Shown here piece after piece: positions 14,148 through 26,268 of a stretch of 64,000 nt of DNA; positions within the stretch are counted from its first letter, which is position 1, and every line of letters starts with the position of its first letter. Below the pieces are notes generated by a model, which saw nothing but the letters and a program-made list of their open reading frames with translations, did no database searches and was not told where the DNA came from. Source of the stretch: Oryzias latipes. Lineage: Eukaryota; Chordata; Actinopteri; Beloniformes; Adrianichthyidae. The stretch covers positions 12,727,582 through 12,791,581 of the forward strand of contig NC_019864.2 in NCBI RefSeq assembly GCF_002234675.1, given 5' to 3'. Position numbers and translations under genes: made by a program.

Positions 14148-14352
14148 CCCTTGTGCTATCCTAGGCACTTTAACACTGGGAGTTGGGTCATCTAGACCCA
14201 CTAGACAGTGTGGTGAACCTTTATACTTCAATAATTTGTAATCTTCACTGGTGTCCATGGATAACATGAAATCCTCTCCACCTTTATCCACCTTTGTGAT
14301 GGTAGGGAGAACACATCAATGGTCACCTTGACCCCATAGGATAGAACAAGGG
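14148..14352 (+). mobile_element. piggyBac-type MITE, copy 2
   Basis: 205 bp. The left end is CCCTTGTGCTATCCTAGG and the right end ATAGAACAAGGG. Flanks are TTAG on the left and TTAA on the right. It is more diverged than copy 3, especially near the right end, suggesting an older insertion. Confidence 0.85.
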
Positions 14353-14356
14353 TTAA

Positions 14357-15840
14357 AAGTTTAAAGAGAAAACACATTTTCAAAAATTCAGAAATAAAAC
14401 AGAGAGGAAAGGTGAATAGCGAGAAGGTAGTTGCTTTTTGTCCAACCAGCTTGACTTTTAAAGTTGAATAACGCATCACGTACAGCCAGTATTTCACTGA
14501 CCTTCAAGAATAATTGGCAGCATTGCTTTCTTAATAAATTGAATCTTTGTGTCTCCAGCCATCTTAATGCAATGTATATTTGGAATCTTAAAAAGAACAA
14601 CGAAGGTCTGTCAACAAATACCAAGTCTACTCAAGAATGCTAATGGGTCATAATCATTTCTGCATTTAGACAAATCTGATGAAAAGGACCCTGCACTGCG
14701 TGACCTCCGATGCACCGATTTGTTCTTTCCCCAGACTTGGCAGGTCCGACAACAAGAGAACTTTAATAAGAGTGATCTGACATGAGTATAAATACTTTCC
14801 GTGGATAATTGACCTTTTTCCTGGACACACAGTCCAACTTCAAAAGGGTATATTCTCTAGGCTCTGAAGGCCACTGATTAAACACATTTTAGAAGTATTT
14901 CCCTTCCATTTCCAGGACAGATCTGACTCAGGGATCTGAGATGTGTTTCATTAAGTTGTAATATGAAATTTTGTCCCACGTGGGTGTGTTCCCAGTGTTT
15001 AAGAACTGTATTGCATGTTCTTGTGATTTATTTTTGGTGCAGATGGCTGTTGGAGGGGAGGTGATGCGGCAAGTTGCGCCGCAGCATTTCTCGAGACACA
15101 CTGAAAAAAAGCAAAAGAGGCGTTGTTCCAGAAGTAGATTCCAGCTTTATTCCCAAATCCCCGTCAACTGCACTGAATATTTCAGCTGTGTAAAGCGGGC
15201 AGGAGCAGCGCGGCACCTCACAATAGATGACATTGGCTTGTAAGTTTTGAAGTATGGCGCTCAGGGGGATTCCATTATGTGGCTGTCACAGAGCATTAGA
15301 TGAAACGGGAAACCCTTTCATGTGTGGATTACCATTTTTACCCATCAGAGATAATAGATTTTGCCTTTCCTAATCCATTTCTCCATTGATTCTTGTCCTT
15401 TTGATAACTTCTTGCAAGTATAAGCAATATTTGATGCAAAAATGGTGACTTAAAAACTTGGTCAAAAGGCTCATTTTTAATATGAGAGAGCTGCTTGATG
15501 TTTTTTACTATGAGGAAATGAAATACAAGATTCTTCATAACTTTTGATTTTTTCCATTAGAGTCACTCTTGAGCCCAGTTAGAAAGATTTTTGTGTAAAA
15601 TGCTTTTGAAGGATCCAAAAGTCAAGCAAATTTGCATTTCCAACAGTGAGTTACATTTGTAACTAAATATATGTTCATTATATGTTTTTGTAGCATTTTC
15701 TTTGTCTGTTTCTGCAATTTAGACATTAAACTTTCACCTTTTCTTAGCGGGTATCAATAAATTACCAAGAGGCTACATAACTATTATTCCGAACATTTTC
15801 TAGATTTTTTTTCTTATTTGAAAAATTAAAAGTTGTTCTT
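14357..15840. other. non-coding stretch
   Basis: Nothing beyond unremarkable AT-rich sequence is seen. Confidence 0.45.
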
Positions 15841-15844
15841 GGGT

Positions 15845-17000
15845 TCTGTCCAAATTGACTCTTTACTCCCTAACCCTTAAGGGAATAAGTTATGTTATGT
15901 TATGTTAGAATATCCAGTGCCTTGGATTTAAATGGAATTTATAGACCATGCTTCCTACTTTTTCTTATTTTTATTTATTTGTTTATTTTGTTTAAACACC
16001 AAAGATGATGTCACCTGTGTCCTGAAATCAAACCTTATATATATGAACATTTTACAAAGAGTATCTATGAATCCACTGTGTTCTGTCAATGAAAACTTGA
16101 ATGATTTATAAAGAATTAATTCACTTACATTTCTTTTTAATGACAAATCGTTTAATTACAATGCATTGTGGTCGTGTGAGCAGTCATGCACAGTGGTTTT
16201 TCGCAGAGATTTCAGGGAAGTTTCCAGGGCACTGGATTATGGAATTGCTGGAATTGTATGTCTGAATTCCATTCCTACTCCCTAACTACAAAAAACAACA
16301 AAATAGTATGACAATGTAATACCCTGGATTTTATCAGCTACTCGGACACCATGCCCAATACTTTTTTTTCTTTCAACGGCAACTATATTATCACATATTG
16401 TCTTGAGTAAAAACCTAATAAATACAGACATTTTAAGAAAACTTTTTACAAATCCACTGTAATCCGAAATTAAAACTTCAATGTTTTTTTTATACATCAA
16501 TTGAAATAAACTTTTTCACATGAAAAATTGTTCAAGCAACAATGCATTATGGTCTAGAATTGTCAATCTAGTGAGCATCGAAGCACACTGTTGTTGAATG
16601 TAAACAAGACTTCTAGGTAATTTCTAGATCAACTTGATTTTGGAATTGTAGGTTGTGTCCAAATTCCTATACAGTACATAGTGCACTATAGTGTGTTTGT
16701 TATTTTGCAGAGCTGTCCAAAATCTGCAATTCCATAATCGAGTGCCCTCAAAACTTCCCAGAAGTCTCTGCGAAAAACAGTGAGCATCGATGTCTGATCG
16801 ATTCTAACAAGATTGGCGAATAAAGACCAGAACGCGTTGCGTTTAAACAATTTTTGTGGGAAAAAAAGTATTCTGATTTGTTTTTATAAACGATCCAAGT
16901 TTTCATCATAAGAACACAGTGAATTCATAAAAAGTCTTCTTCAAATTTTTTTGGCCAAATGATGAAGCAAAGGGTTGTTTTAAAGAAGCCGGCGCAGTGA
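15845..17000. repeat. three diverged copies of a ~0.4-kb unit, two direct and one inverted
   Basis: Unit A (about 15845-16265) and unit B (about 16266-16690) share, in order, a CTACTCCCTAAC-like start, TCCACTGT, AAAACTT.AATG, and CAATGCATT.TGGTC. The third unit (about 16690-17000) carries the same blocks in reverse orientation, including the inverse of TTTTTCGCAGAGA and TTATGGAATTGC. Borders are approximate. The layout suggests a degraded transposon array or foldback. Confidence 0.6.
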
Positions 17001-17677
17001 TACAAAACATTTAAGCTAGGTGACCGGAACTTCTTTTTTCACCGTGCGGTTATCCTGTGGTATATCACTTTTTAATGCAGACCCAGCAGCCATTTAGAAT
17101 CAAGTATTCACCCGGACCATGGTATAAATATATACATATATATATATTACAAAAATAACCTTCTCTTTATAGAACGAGCTGAAAGGAAGAATGGAAAGCA
17201 AGAAATGAAAAAAAACTTTTTGTTTCCCATGAAGATCAAACAAACAGCTTGAATTTTATTTAACAGTTAGGGACATTACAAATACAACACAAGTGGATTG
17301 AATTCCATCCTGGTCCAGTTGTGAAACAGTGCAACAAAATTTGGTAACAATTCCCAATAATGTAATTTGGTTTTCTTATTTAATTTATACACCAAGATGT
17401 GGTCAAGCTGAGAAGCAATTGTTTAAAGCAGTCATTAAAAACACAAAAAGGTCAAGTCTTTGCACAGCTTGGAGGAAAAAGTTTGAGCTTTTACGAGACA
17501 AAATAACAAACTGTTAAACACTGTAAATCACATTACTTAAATGCTTCCTGTTTTCAAACCACACAGAACAAACTGTCCTTGGTTTTTGTTATGGCTAAGG
17601 GTTCCACATTCCGCTTTGTCAGTCTGAGCAAAACTGCTCCATGATTTTCTCATCTCCTGAAAAAGAGGGAGCATGTG
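17001..17677. other. non-coding 3' flank of the CD2-like gene
   Basis: Contains an (AT)n-like run near 17130-17150 and possible further polyadenylation signals on the minus strand (near 17257). No poly(A)-tail remnant of a retrocopy was seen on the minus strand here. Confidence 0.45.
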
Positions 17678-17683
17678 TTTATT
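17678..17683 (-). terminator. polyadenylation signal AATAAA for the CD2-like gene
   Basis: AATAAA on the minus strand, about 100 nt past the stop codon of the CD2-like reading frame. It is the first canonical signal downstream. Confidence 0.5.
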
Positions 17684-17782
17684 TGTGTTGCGGGAAATCC
17701 ATGACCTTTTCTCAAAAGCTTGTTCATGAGGAACTTACATATACCTTTTGGTTCCCAGAAGTCTGTGTAGAGGTGGGAACAT

Positions 17783-18784
17783 TCAGATGTTTGCTTTTGT
17801 GGCCATCTTTGTCCTTGGCTTTGGCACTGGGGAGGCCTTCAGTTGGACCTCAGCAGGTGTAGATAGTTGCTTAGGCAGATTTTCAGTCTGAGCTTTCAGT
17901 TTTGACACACTCGCATACTCTGTTCCCCCTGAGTCCTGGGAGGTTGAAAGTAAAAAGCTGTCAATGGCGTGCATTTGCTCATAGTCATAGCTGGGGGAGT
18001 TAGGCTCTCTGTTGCTCATAGAAATAATCTCTGGTTTGTCTTCTTCCTCAACTGTTGCGCGTCTTTTTTTGTGTTTGCAGCAGCAGCATAATGCTATGAT
18101 AACAATGAGTAAAAGAAGAATCAAACCTGCTCCTCCTGCAAGCACAGCCATGACAACCAATTTTGGAAAACAAAGCAAAGGAGCAGATGATGTTTTACAC
18201 GTCAGCCGAACACCGTCGCTGCTTTCTTTGCTGATGTTGTTTTCTACGCTGCAAGAAAACCTTCTCTCTTCTTTCACCTCCATCAAAGAAATGCTCAGAC
18301 TTTGAGTCTTTTCATTCGTTAAAATCCTCTCATCAATCATCCATGAGTAATTCAAATAATGTGGTTTGGACACACTGCAGTGAAGTTTAACAGCATTGGA
18401 CTTAAAGTCACAGATGTAAGTCAGTTGAGGTTTTGGCACTTTGTCCATCACACAGAGGTGCCTGTCCCATTCTTTTTCTAAAGTGCCATTAGAATGCCAA
18501 ACACTTGCTTTGTAATTCCCTGCACTTGCGAATTGAAGATTCTTCAGTAAAAGAGATCCAGTGGAAGAGATGTCCTCCGGTTTTCCATGAAGCACCTTTC
18601 CTTTCATTCTTTGGAAGATGACTGTGTTGTTGTGAGTCCATTTCAAGTTATTTTTCAGATCCTTATGAGCAAATGGTAACATCAAATTTTGTCCGACTGC
18701 TCCATAGACATCACATGTATCCTTGTTTGCATCCAATAAGCCAAGGAATTCCAAAAGAATGATGGCAGCAACAAGATTTGCCAT
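17783..18784 (-). CDS. CD2-like immunoglobulin-superfamily receptor, single exon
   Basis: A 333-residue type I membrane protein. A hydrophobic signal peptide covers about residues 1-19. Domain 1 (about 22-112) is V-like with Trp49 but no canonical disulfide. Domain 2 (about 118-196) has Cys136-Cys178 plus an extra Cys125-Cys196 pair, the pattern of CD2/CD58-type receptors. N-glycosylation sites are at Asn52, Asn99, Asn145 and Asn183. One transmembrane helix (about 209-233) ends in CCCC and a KHKKRR stop-transfer. The tail has a YEQM motif (268-271, PI3K-type YxxM), TEYASV (288-293, fitting the TxYxxV/I switch motif that binds SAP-type SH2 adaptors) and a proline-rich PVPKPR. The inferred role is adhesion and co-signalling on lymphoid cells. 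The start ATG has G at +4 and follows closely with the signal peptide. Oddly, the whole protein lies in one open exon, whereas mammalian CD2 genes split their domains among exons; a retrogene origin is possible, but no poly(A) remnant was seen. Confidence 0.85.
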   Translation of the reverse strand: MANLVAAIILLEFLGLLDANKDTCDVYGAVGQNLMLPFAHKDLKNNLKWTHNNTVIFQRMKGKVLHGKPEDISSTGSLLLKNLQFASAGNYKASVWHSNGTLEKEWDRHLCVMDKVPKPQLTYICDFKSNAVKLHCSVSKPHYLNYSWMIDERILTNEKTQSLSISLMEVKEERRFSCSVENNISKESSDGVRLTCKTSSAPLLCFPKLVVMAVLAGGAGLILLLLIVIIALCCCCKHKKRRATVEEEDKPEIISMSNREPNSPSYDYEQMHAIDSFLLSTSQDSGGTEYASVSKLKAQTENLPKQLSTPAEVQLKASPVPKPRTKMATKANI

Positions 18785-19106
18785 GATGAGCCGAAATATG
18801 TGTCTTTCGAAATCCAGATGAAACTGTCTTCTCCCCAGCTCCAGCTAAAGTGCAGTCCACCTTAAACCTAAACGCCCCTCTAAAACCTAAAACGTGACGT
18901 AAACAAGGAAGTGAACATTTCCAAGAAGGAAACTGTTACCAAAGTCTTTAATTTCAGTTCTCCAAAATGTATCGCAGGCATGTGGCAAATGATGATTTCA
19001 GCTGATGTAAAAGTCTGCATTTCATGACGAATCTCAAACTTCTTAGGCCATAAAGCTTTTTTTTATTGTAGTTAGTCCTTAAGAATTGCATAACATCAAT
19101 GCAGTC
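18785..19106. other. 5' flank of the CD2-like gene
   Basis: Upstream region of the minus-strand receptor gene. It contains a CAAGGAAGTGAA Ets-like motif near 18904 and no clear TATA box at a defined distance. Promoter assignment is tentative. Confidence 0.35.
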
Positions 19107-19700
19107 TAATTTAAAGACCCACTCCAATGAAAATAGTGTTTTTAACATGTTTTGTTTCTTGCATGATGGAGGACATTTGAAAGACAATTATGCTTTAAAT
19201 TGCTTTTTTGAGTATTTCTTCATTCAAATCTTTGTGAATCAGAAAAACTGTGTATCTGTTAACATGCTGGGTGGGTCATAAGCTCCATACTCTGCTCTAT
19301 TTTGATGCAGCCACTTGTAAATGATTAAATCCTTCGTATTCTTCGTCTGAGCTGGCATCTGACTGACAACTGTACGGCTGCAGAGCTTCATCATTGCAGC
19401 GTTAATGTTAGATTGGGGTTGAGGGGCTGTAAGCTAGTGGAAGGGGTGTAAACAAAGGGATGAATTCCCACCCACAACTCAAAAGTGAATTTGTGACGAA
19501 CTTGTGCCGCTCTGCAGAAATTGTGTCCAGACACAGGTTTTTTTAATTTTGACTAAAAATGTCTAAAATTAAAATTAAAAGAAGACTAAGAACACATTTA
19601 GAAATTGTTTAAAAAGTGATCAGAGTTGGACTCAAAAGAAAGGATTTAAAAAAAAATTATGAGTGAATTTAATAAAAATGTAGCTATAATAAGAGCTCCT
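19107..19700 (+). repeat. unclassified ~0.5-kb dispersed repeat, copy 1
   Basis: Starts AAAGACCCACTCCAATGAAA and contains TGAGCTGGCATCTGACT and GTAAACAAAGGGATG-type blocks. These occur in the same order in 52525-53115. Partial copies are at 26010-26268 and 35705-35925 (inverted) and 46236-46400. No coding sequence or transposon ends recognised. Confidence 0.75.
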
Positions 19701-19767
19701 ATCATTCATCATTTATGGTGTAGTCCTCACACAGTATAACTCTCCCATTATTTAGGATTGATTGATT

Positions 19768-19855
19768 TCCAAGAATTTCCCAAGAATGTAGTTCATAACG
19801 TAGGAAGTATTCCCAAGAATTTCCCAAGAATGTAGTTCATAAGGTAGGAAGTATT
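19768..19855. repeat. 44-bp tandem duplication
   Basis: Two adjacent copies of a unit containing AAGAATTTCCCAAGAATG and GTAGGAAGTATT, differing at about one or two bases. A recent local duplication. Confidence 0.85.
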
Positions 19856-21672
19856 AGGAGATATTAGATTTTTAGCTGATTATTGGTTATTTTCTGTAGA
19901 AAATTTTGGATTTTAACTGAGAACAACAGAACAAACATGATTTTACTGATATTATTAAATAAGATAAGAAGCATATTATTACTTTGCTTTGCTTTACTTC
20001 TTTACGAGAAGCAAAAGCTTTAGCTCATTTCTTTCTTTTGTGGCTCTGAAAAGGAGCCACCATATTTTTCATGTTACTAAATAAACTATTTGCTTAAAAA
20101 AAAAAAAGTCCATTCATTATCTTCGGAGTACTTTTTCTGAAATCATGTGCTCCAATTCCAGTAAGCCAGAGTTGTTGCTAGCTGAACATCCAGGAATGCT
20201 CGCTCACATTGAAACCAATCTAAATTTTAACTGTCTTGGCAGAAGCTCCACACAGATGAATTCATTTTGGGCCCCCCAACCATCATTTTTTACACAATTA
20301 GTGATGATTCACTCTCGCTGTGCAACTCTCAGCACCTTCAAAGAGACCCACAGTGTGACGAACACCTGTTTCGCTCCTCTTCACCGTCATTACACTCTTT
20401 CCCTCCCTGAGGGAAGACATTGATTGAAGTGTTAGCTCTTCGAAAGGGGCGTAACCGCGTGCTGGATGCAATGAATTCTTAGTTACTAGGGTTGTAAATA
20501 TTTGGTCCCCAGAAAAATTCCCTGCTGACCCAGCTTTAAATTGGAGCATAAGTGTGCATGCGTGCGCCTTGTGAGGAGTCGAATGAGGCACAGATGAGGA
20601 CAAGTAAAGATCCTTGTGTTTTACTGGCAGACATAAAGCAAACAGGATTCCTGCTCCAAACTATAAACTTTTAAATAAGTGTTGGGATGCCAAATGTCCA
20701 ACTGAATGAGTTTCATAGTCTGCCTTCTAATGCTTAACATCAAACAAATACATGTGAAAATACTATGCTGTGGACAACTTCCCCAGCTGAAAAACACGCT
20801 GAAATAATCCTCACTTCAACATTCTGACCCCAGCATGTGGTTTACTTCAAGCCTAATGTGCTGGCTTACACCCAACCAAATATAAAGAATGAAAATCCAA
20901 ATACATCTATCCAGAGCAAAGATAAATTCAGTGTATTACTTCTTGAATATGTGCCATTGATGCTAAATCATGTTTTATCTACATTCTGTTGTGCTGCAAA
21001 TATTTTTCCCATTGCTGGTCTAATAAAACTGCTGAGATCTCCTATTACAAGTAATGAAAGTGATTTTTAAGAGTCGGTTTTGTTTGTGTTAAAAAGTAAA
21101 ACAATGAGAACTTGTGCTGTAGCGTGATTTGTTAATATAAAGTTTGCAAGTATAAAATATATGATGGGCTTTTGAAATCATTTCTATCTTGTGGATACAA
21201 AGTAGACATCCTGGTGTTGCTCAGTTTTGCTTCTCTCATTTCTGACCTGTTTGGAGAAGTGTTCAGTCATGCAAGCTTCTGAGGAAGAGCAATGCAATGA
21301 CAGGAAAGGCTTGATGACACAGTGGCACAATGCGACATGGACTCAGCAAAAAAATAAAAAATAAATAAATCATCAACTTTGCTGTCATATGGTTATTTTT
21401 GCATATAATGTTATAAAAAGAGCATGAAGGATTAGAGAACCAAGAACCATTTGTGTTTTGAATTAACGCAGTCGGTTAAGCTGACCAGTTGCCGTCAGCT
21501 TTAAATAACTGTTGACATGTTCTTTTAATTTGCACCAGAATAAGGTCTGAACAGAACAGGCATGGGTTAATTGGCCTCTGTGGTTCCTCCAACTGCCCAA
21601 CTGATGTTTAATTCAAGGGCCCAGATGGAGGTGTGAGAGTCTGGCTGAGAGTCCCAGGACTCACACTCTCAC
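19856..21672. other. non-coding stretch
   Basis: Includes a poly-A tract at about 20096-20107. No coding exon supported. Confidence 0.45.
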
Positions 21673-21748
21673 CAGACGTGGCCGTGGCTGTGGAAGGCCC
21701 CCAGGGAGGATCTGGTGGGCTCCTGCTGCTGCACAAAGTCACTGTAAT
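21673..21748 (-). CDS. orphan 76-nt exon candidate of an unidentified gene
   Basis: On the minus strand, a TTTCCCAG acceptor precedes a 76-nt segment followed by a GTGAGAG donor. In phase 1 it reads (D)YSDFVQQQEPTRSSLGAF then HSHGHV(W), a GC-richer and protein-like stretch unlike its AT-rich surroundings. I do not recognise the protein and found no partner exon nearby, so the parent gene, if real, would be long and mostly outside this window. The acceptor, donor, open frame and base composition agree, but this could be chance. Confidence 0.4.
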
Positions 21749-24700
21749 CTGGGAAAGTGATGTCGTCATGAGTTGAATGTAAACAAAATGAAATTTTGTA
21801 AAGTTTGGTAAGACCAGACTTATGTTGAGGTGGTTTACATTTAAATTATTGACTGTGTGGAGTTCTTTCATAGGTCAAAACATCCAAAATAATTAGCTTT
21901 AATCATTTAAATTGGGTTAGGTTTGCTGCTGCTTTACACTGCAAAACAACCCTCCTAGAAGTAAGTAAAACATTCTTAAAATGTGAAAAATGTTCTTTGA
22001 ATAAGCACAAAAATCTGAAATGTAGTGAGAAAAATTGTCTTACCAAGAATTCCTATAAAAAAAACGTTAGTTACTTTTTTCAAGTTAATATTATTTTGCT
22101 ATGGAAAAACAAAAAATATTACAATTTTTCTTGAAACAAAGATCTTTTTACTTCAGTTTTGCAGTTTTAGAGGTCTATTTGTGTTTTTTTTCTTTGGTTG
22201 TGTCTCCTGTCAGTTCCCTCAAACGTAATCGGAGAGTTCTGTAAACCTCAGAACTGTCCACACAGCTTTACAAACCGGATCTTCCTCAAATAAGGATTGC
22301 AACATATCTACTTGTTAATTCTGGTTTTGGTCCTCTACCCACCGTCTTCCAGGATGGCAAGGTCTTGCAACAGCACCAGAACAGTTTCAGTATACTGTTA
22401 TGCACGCTTTCAAAACCCCCTTATGCAGACAACAGAACAGAACAAAAACATTTTCCAGAGTTTCCATCAAGCTGAGAGTCTTTTCCCATTTCCATTATTT
22501 TCCCTCATATCCTCTGTGGTGCCGTTATAGCTCTGCTACTGACATTACAGGATGTCTGAATCCTGTCACAGATCACAGTCTCTCTAAGCTGGAGACTCTC
22601 CCACTACATCTCTAAAATGGTTGTCAAGACAAAAACCAGGCCTTTCTCTTCTGACAGAGTTCAGGAGATCACAGTCTATATTTCCTTTAACATTACATGA
22701 AGCTTTAAATCGTCTGGTTCGGTTGTGGATGCAGAGGGGAGGGGCTGGACCGCATTTTAAACACAATACAGGCTGGGGCTTATCATTTCTGACTGCTCTG
22801 GAGCCGCCACTGAGGAGGAAGCCGCTTATATCATCTTTGTTTTGCTTGAGCCCAGCTGTTTTTGCTCACTTGACTGACCGGCTATCTGCTGAAGCTGGGG
22901 ACCTTTGATGTGCCGTGGGAGGTGGTGACCCCAAAACCTGCCTCATATCTGCCTGCCGGAGTTCAAGTTTAAACAATTAAGAAGAATTGTTTTTAGTCCC
23001 CAGGGCCTCTGTTCTCTGTTCGTTTCCTTCAACAGCCAATGAAAGCTGAGGAGCATCTTTAAGAGGGATGCTATGCGAATGACAACAAGCTCCAGACGTG
23101 GACAACACTCCATAAAGCTTATGGTTGTATGTAATTAGGTCCAATCACAAACTGTACCAATGAAGAAAACACCCGTTAACAATCACTTCTAATCCAAACA
23201 AAGAGTTCAACTCCATAAAAGTCAACCAGAAAAGCTGATTATAATAGAATTTGTTGGACAGCTGGGAAGGATGAACAACACTTGGTTTCTGAGATTTCAC
23301 CCCAGATTATGTCATTTGTAGTTGCCCGAGGCTTATCCTCTCTGCACTTTGCTTTCAAGACTAACAAACATTTGGGCCTTAACAGATGGGTTTCCCTCAG
23401 ATAATCTTGAAGATGTAATACAAAAAAACATTTGTGACTCTAACTTTTCAGTCTCTATTTTCCAAGCAAACACATTCAATAGAAGTTCCCAAAATGATGC
23501 TGGAAAAGGACTCTGCAGTGGTTTCTGCTCATGGAAGCACCGAGGTCTGTGTGAATTTACTCCTCTGTTGCACCATGCTGGAAACCATGATCTCTGCTTC
23601 TGTGAGAAACTGTATAATACAATAAAAAATGTAAATATTCATCATGGCAGCAACCCAGGTTAGCAATGTTTTTATTTATTGTTCAAATACATTACAATCA
23701 TGTGGTAATTTTGAGGCAGTTGAAGTCTTGGAATAAATTTTTGTTGTTTAAAACAGCAAAAGAGTCCATAATCAAGCGTTTCATCAAAGAGAAAGTAAGG
23801 AGTAGATTGGGTGAATCTTTCTTTTAAGATATGTAAAACGGATAGAGAAAGGCAAATATATTGATCTACTAATTCTGATTACAATTCTTAAAAAGGTCCT
23901 GTAATCTGAAAGATTTTATCAGTAAAGTTTGAACACTGAATACCAGCTTTTTTATTGCGTTACATTCCCAGAGATCGTAAAGGATGGATCATTTCTGGCA
24001 AAATAAGTGACTGTAAATGTTTAAATACTAACTGAAATTGGCTTGTAAAATTAGATTTACAGGTTAGAAGAATTACTCAACGCCTGGAATCTGGCTTTGT
24101 TTTATTTTTGACATATAGAAATGTGAACAGGGGTTGCAGTTTCCTTCAAACCTCTTTACAGTGACAGTAGTCTGGTGATTTACAGTCAGATTGGATAATC
24201 TCCAACAAGTGAGATGCACTCATCATCTTGTTCACATCTTTTAATCTGGTTTTCTCCCTGTTAAAGGATTTGGCAAATCTTCCGAGGTCCAAAATGTAAT
24301 GTTTCCATTTGCAGGAAAAAAGATGATTAGCTTCAAGGAAATGTACACGTGGTTTTTATAAATGGTTTGAATTTATATTGTATTAGTCCGTTCTCGACAG
24401 AGAATGGACTGATTCTGCAACATTTGTGCAAATGTGTCCAAAAGAGGTGTTAAAACCAACAGGATGTACAAAAAGTGCAGGTCTGGTATTATAAACGGCT
24501 GCATCAAGGTACACTAAGCTTTTATTCCTTTTTCTTTTCATCCACCTGGCTTGAGTTAGCTCACATGAAGACAGACTGCCGTTTTCTCCATTTTCCTTGG
24601 AGAGCTCAAAGCCTTTTGATGTGGCTTCAAATGTGAGAAAAGATCAAGAGATCAAAACCAGGCTCACATCCGTACGATAAAGCTGTCTGTCAAGTCTGTC

Positions 24701-25600
24701 AGTTGAATCCGATCGAGCTGCAAAAAGACTACATTATCAGCTTTGATGCAGGGATTTCAGAGAGTGAGTCACATTTTGCTCCAGCACATCTTGGATAGGA
24801 TCCTAAATAATCAAATTCAGGAACACAATGGCTTATTGAATGATTGGGATAGCTTTAAGGAAGCAGCGACACAGATTACTTTCTTCCTGGTTCAAAAATC
24901 AGTTTGAGCAGTGTTCAAGCATGCAGAAAACAAAGAAGACTCTTCAGGGAGAAGCTGATATTAGACAATATTGTGTTGTGCTGCAAGTTATGCAAGTTTT
25001 ATTGGACTATGATTTCATAAAATATATTTTCAAAGCATTTGTTTCCCAAAAAGCTTAAAATGAATCTAAAAAAAATATTTATTTTTGTGGTATTTTTCTA
25101 TGCAGTGCAATTAAAAACATTTTAAATTCTGAATGCAAATGAAATATTCTATTAAATTAGAATCATTTTTGACAAATAAAGATTAATCCATTACAGTCTA
25201 ACTTTTTTCCCCTAAGAATATTTTTTTCTTCACTGTGACATTTTCATACAGGTTAAACAGCTTGCAGCTTTGCCCCTCACAGCATGTCTCTCAAGAAAGA
25301 GGAGAAACAGTAGTGTGTGTGTGTGTGGGGGGGGGGGGTCATTCGAAACAGGAAGTCAACCATTTTGTCAGTTCCTCGCAGTCCCCATTATCATCAGCTC
25401 ATGATTTATAATCAAACTGTAGCATCAAGCTACAAGGCTTTCTTTTAGAAAGGGGCTGTTTTGACAGGAAGAGCCAGAAAACTGTTTAAAGATTATTTTT
25501 AAAAAGGTATTACTGGAATGGTCTGAAGAAGGTAAGGGCCCTGTGAGTTCTAACCTATTTTCCCCCCAAATATAAAATAAAAAGCATTTGTTTTATTGTA
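21749..25600. other. non-coding stretch
   Basis: No exon with splice support. A (GT)n tract running into a poly-G run lies at about 25313-25339. Confidence 0.45.
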
Positions 25601-25835
25601 GGCAGCTGTGGTGTAGTGGTAGGACAGTCGACTATGCATCGAAATATTACAAGTTCAATTCCCACCTTGTCTGCCCATTTGTCGAAGTGTCCTTGGGCAA
25701 GACACCAAACCCTACCTTGCTTCTGGTGGAAGGTTGGCGCCAGTGTTCGGCAGCGGAGCCACCATCACTGTGTGAATGTGTGTGTGCTTTGGGTCTTCGA
25801 GAAAGGTAGAAAGCGCTATACAAGTATTTACCACT
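25601..25835 (+). repeat. tRNA-derived SINE
   Basis: The head resembles a tRNA: TGGTGTAGTGGTAGGAC looks like an A box and AAGTTCAATTCCC like a B box. A central TCCTTGGGCAAGACACC block, conserved in fish SINEs, follows. The tail GAAAGCGCTATACAAGTA is LINE-derived in such elements and recurs at about 55180-55210. This places it among teleost tRNA SINEs that borrow a LINE's machinery. Confidence 0.82.
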
Positions 25836-26009
25836 GTTTGCAGAGACACTGAGTATTTGAGCAAAGAATACTTCCACTAGGTTACAGCCTCTCACACTTG
25901 ACACCTAATATTACTGCTGTAACAGAAATGGTGAGCAATAATAAAGCTATCCAGCTGTGCAGTTTGAGTCAGATTGCAGCTCAGACGTGGAAATTGAACA
26001 TGTACATGT

Positions 26010-26268
26010 ATCTATTTGCCCACAAGTAGATGCATCGAAATGGAGCAAAGTAGGAAGCTAGTGGCTCCCCAATTGTGGGTTCTATGTCACAACTACAAGC
26101 TTTTTCCAACTGTATTTTTTCGTCTTTCCTTGATTCACTATGATTTTAACAAAAACATTTTCAGAAATGCAATTTTAAGCATGATTCTCTTAATATATGT
26201 CATCAGTCATGAAAAAAATGCCACAGGAACATGTTGAAATCACCATTATCATTATAGTGGGTCTTTAA
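26010..26268 (-). repeat. unclassified ~0.5-kb dispersed repeat, inverted partial copy
   Basis: Ends ATAGTGGGTCTTTAA, the inverse of the TTAAAGACCCACT start seen at 19107. The inverse of the AACATGTT and GAATCA blocks lies further in. Confidence 0.6.

Noticed and set aside
17200-17260. Poly(A) remnant of a CD2-like retrocopy
   Set aside because: The A-run at about 17208-17215 is on the plus strand, i.e. poly-T relative to the gene, so it cannot be its tail.
20145-20603. Overlapping open frames on both strands (92 and 101 codons)
   Set aside because: Opposite-strand overlap and no family motif; most likely chance.
25601-25680. A tRNA gene
   Set aside because: A- and B-box-like motifs are present, but the sequence cannot form a proper cloverleaf with acceptor stem and is followed by a SINE body and LINE-type tail.
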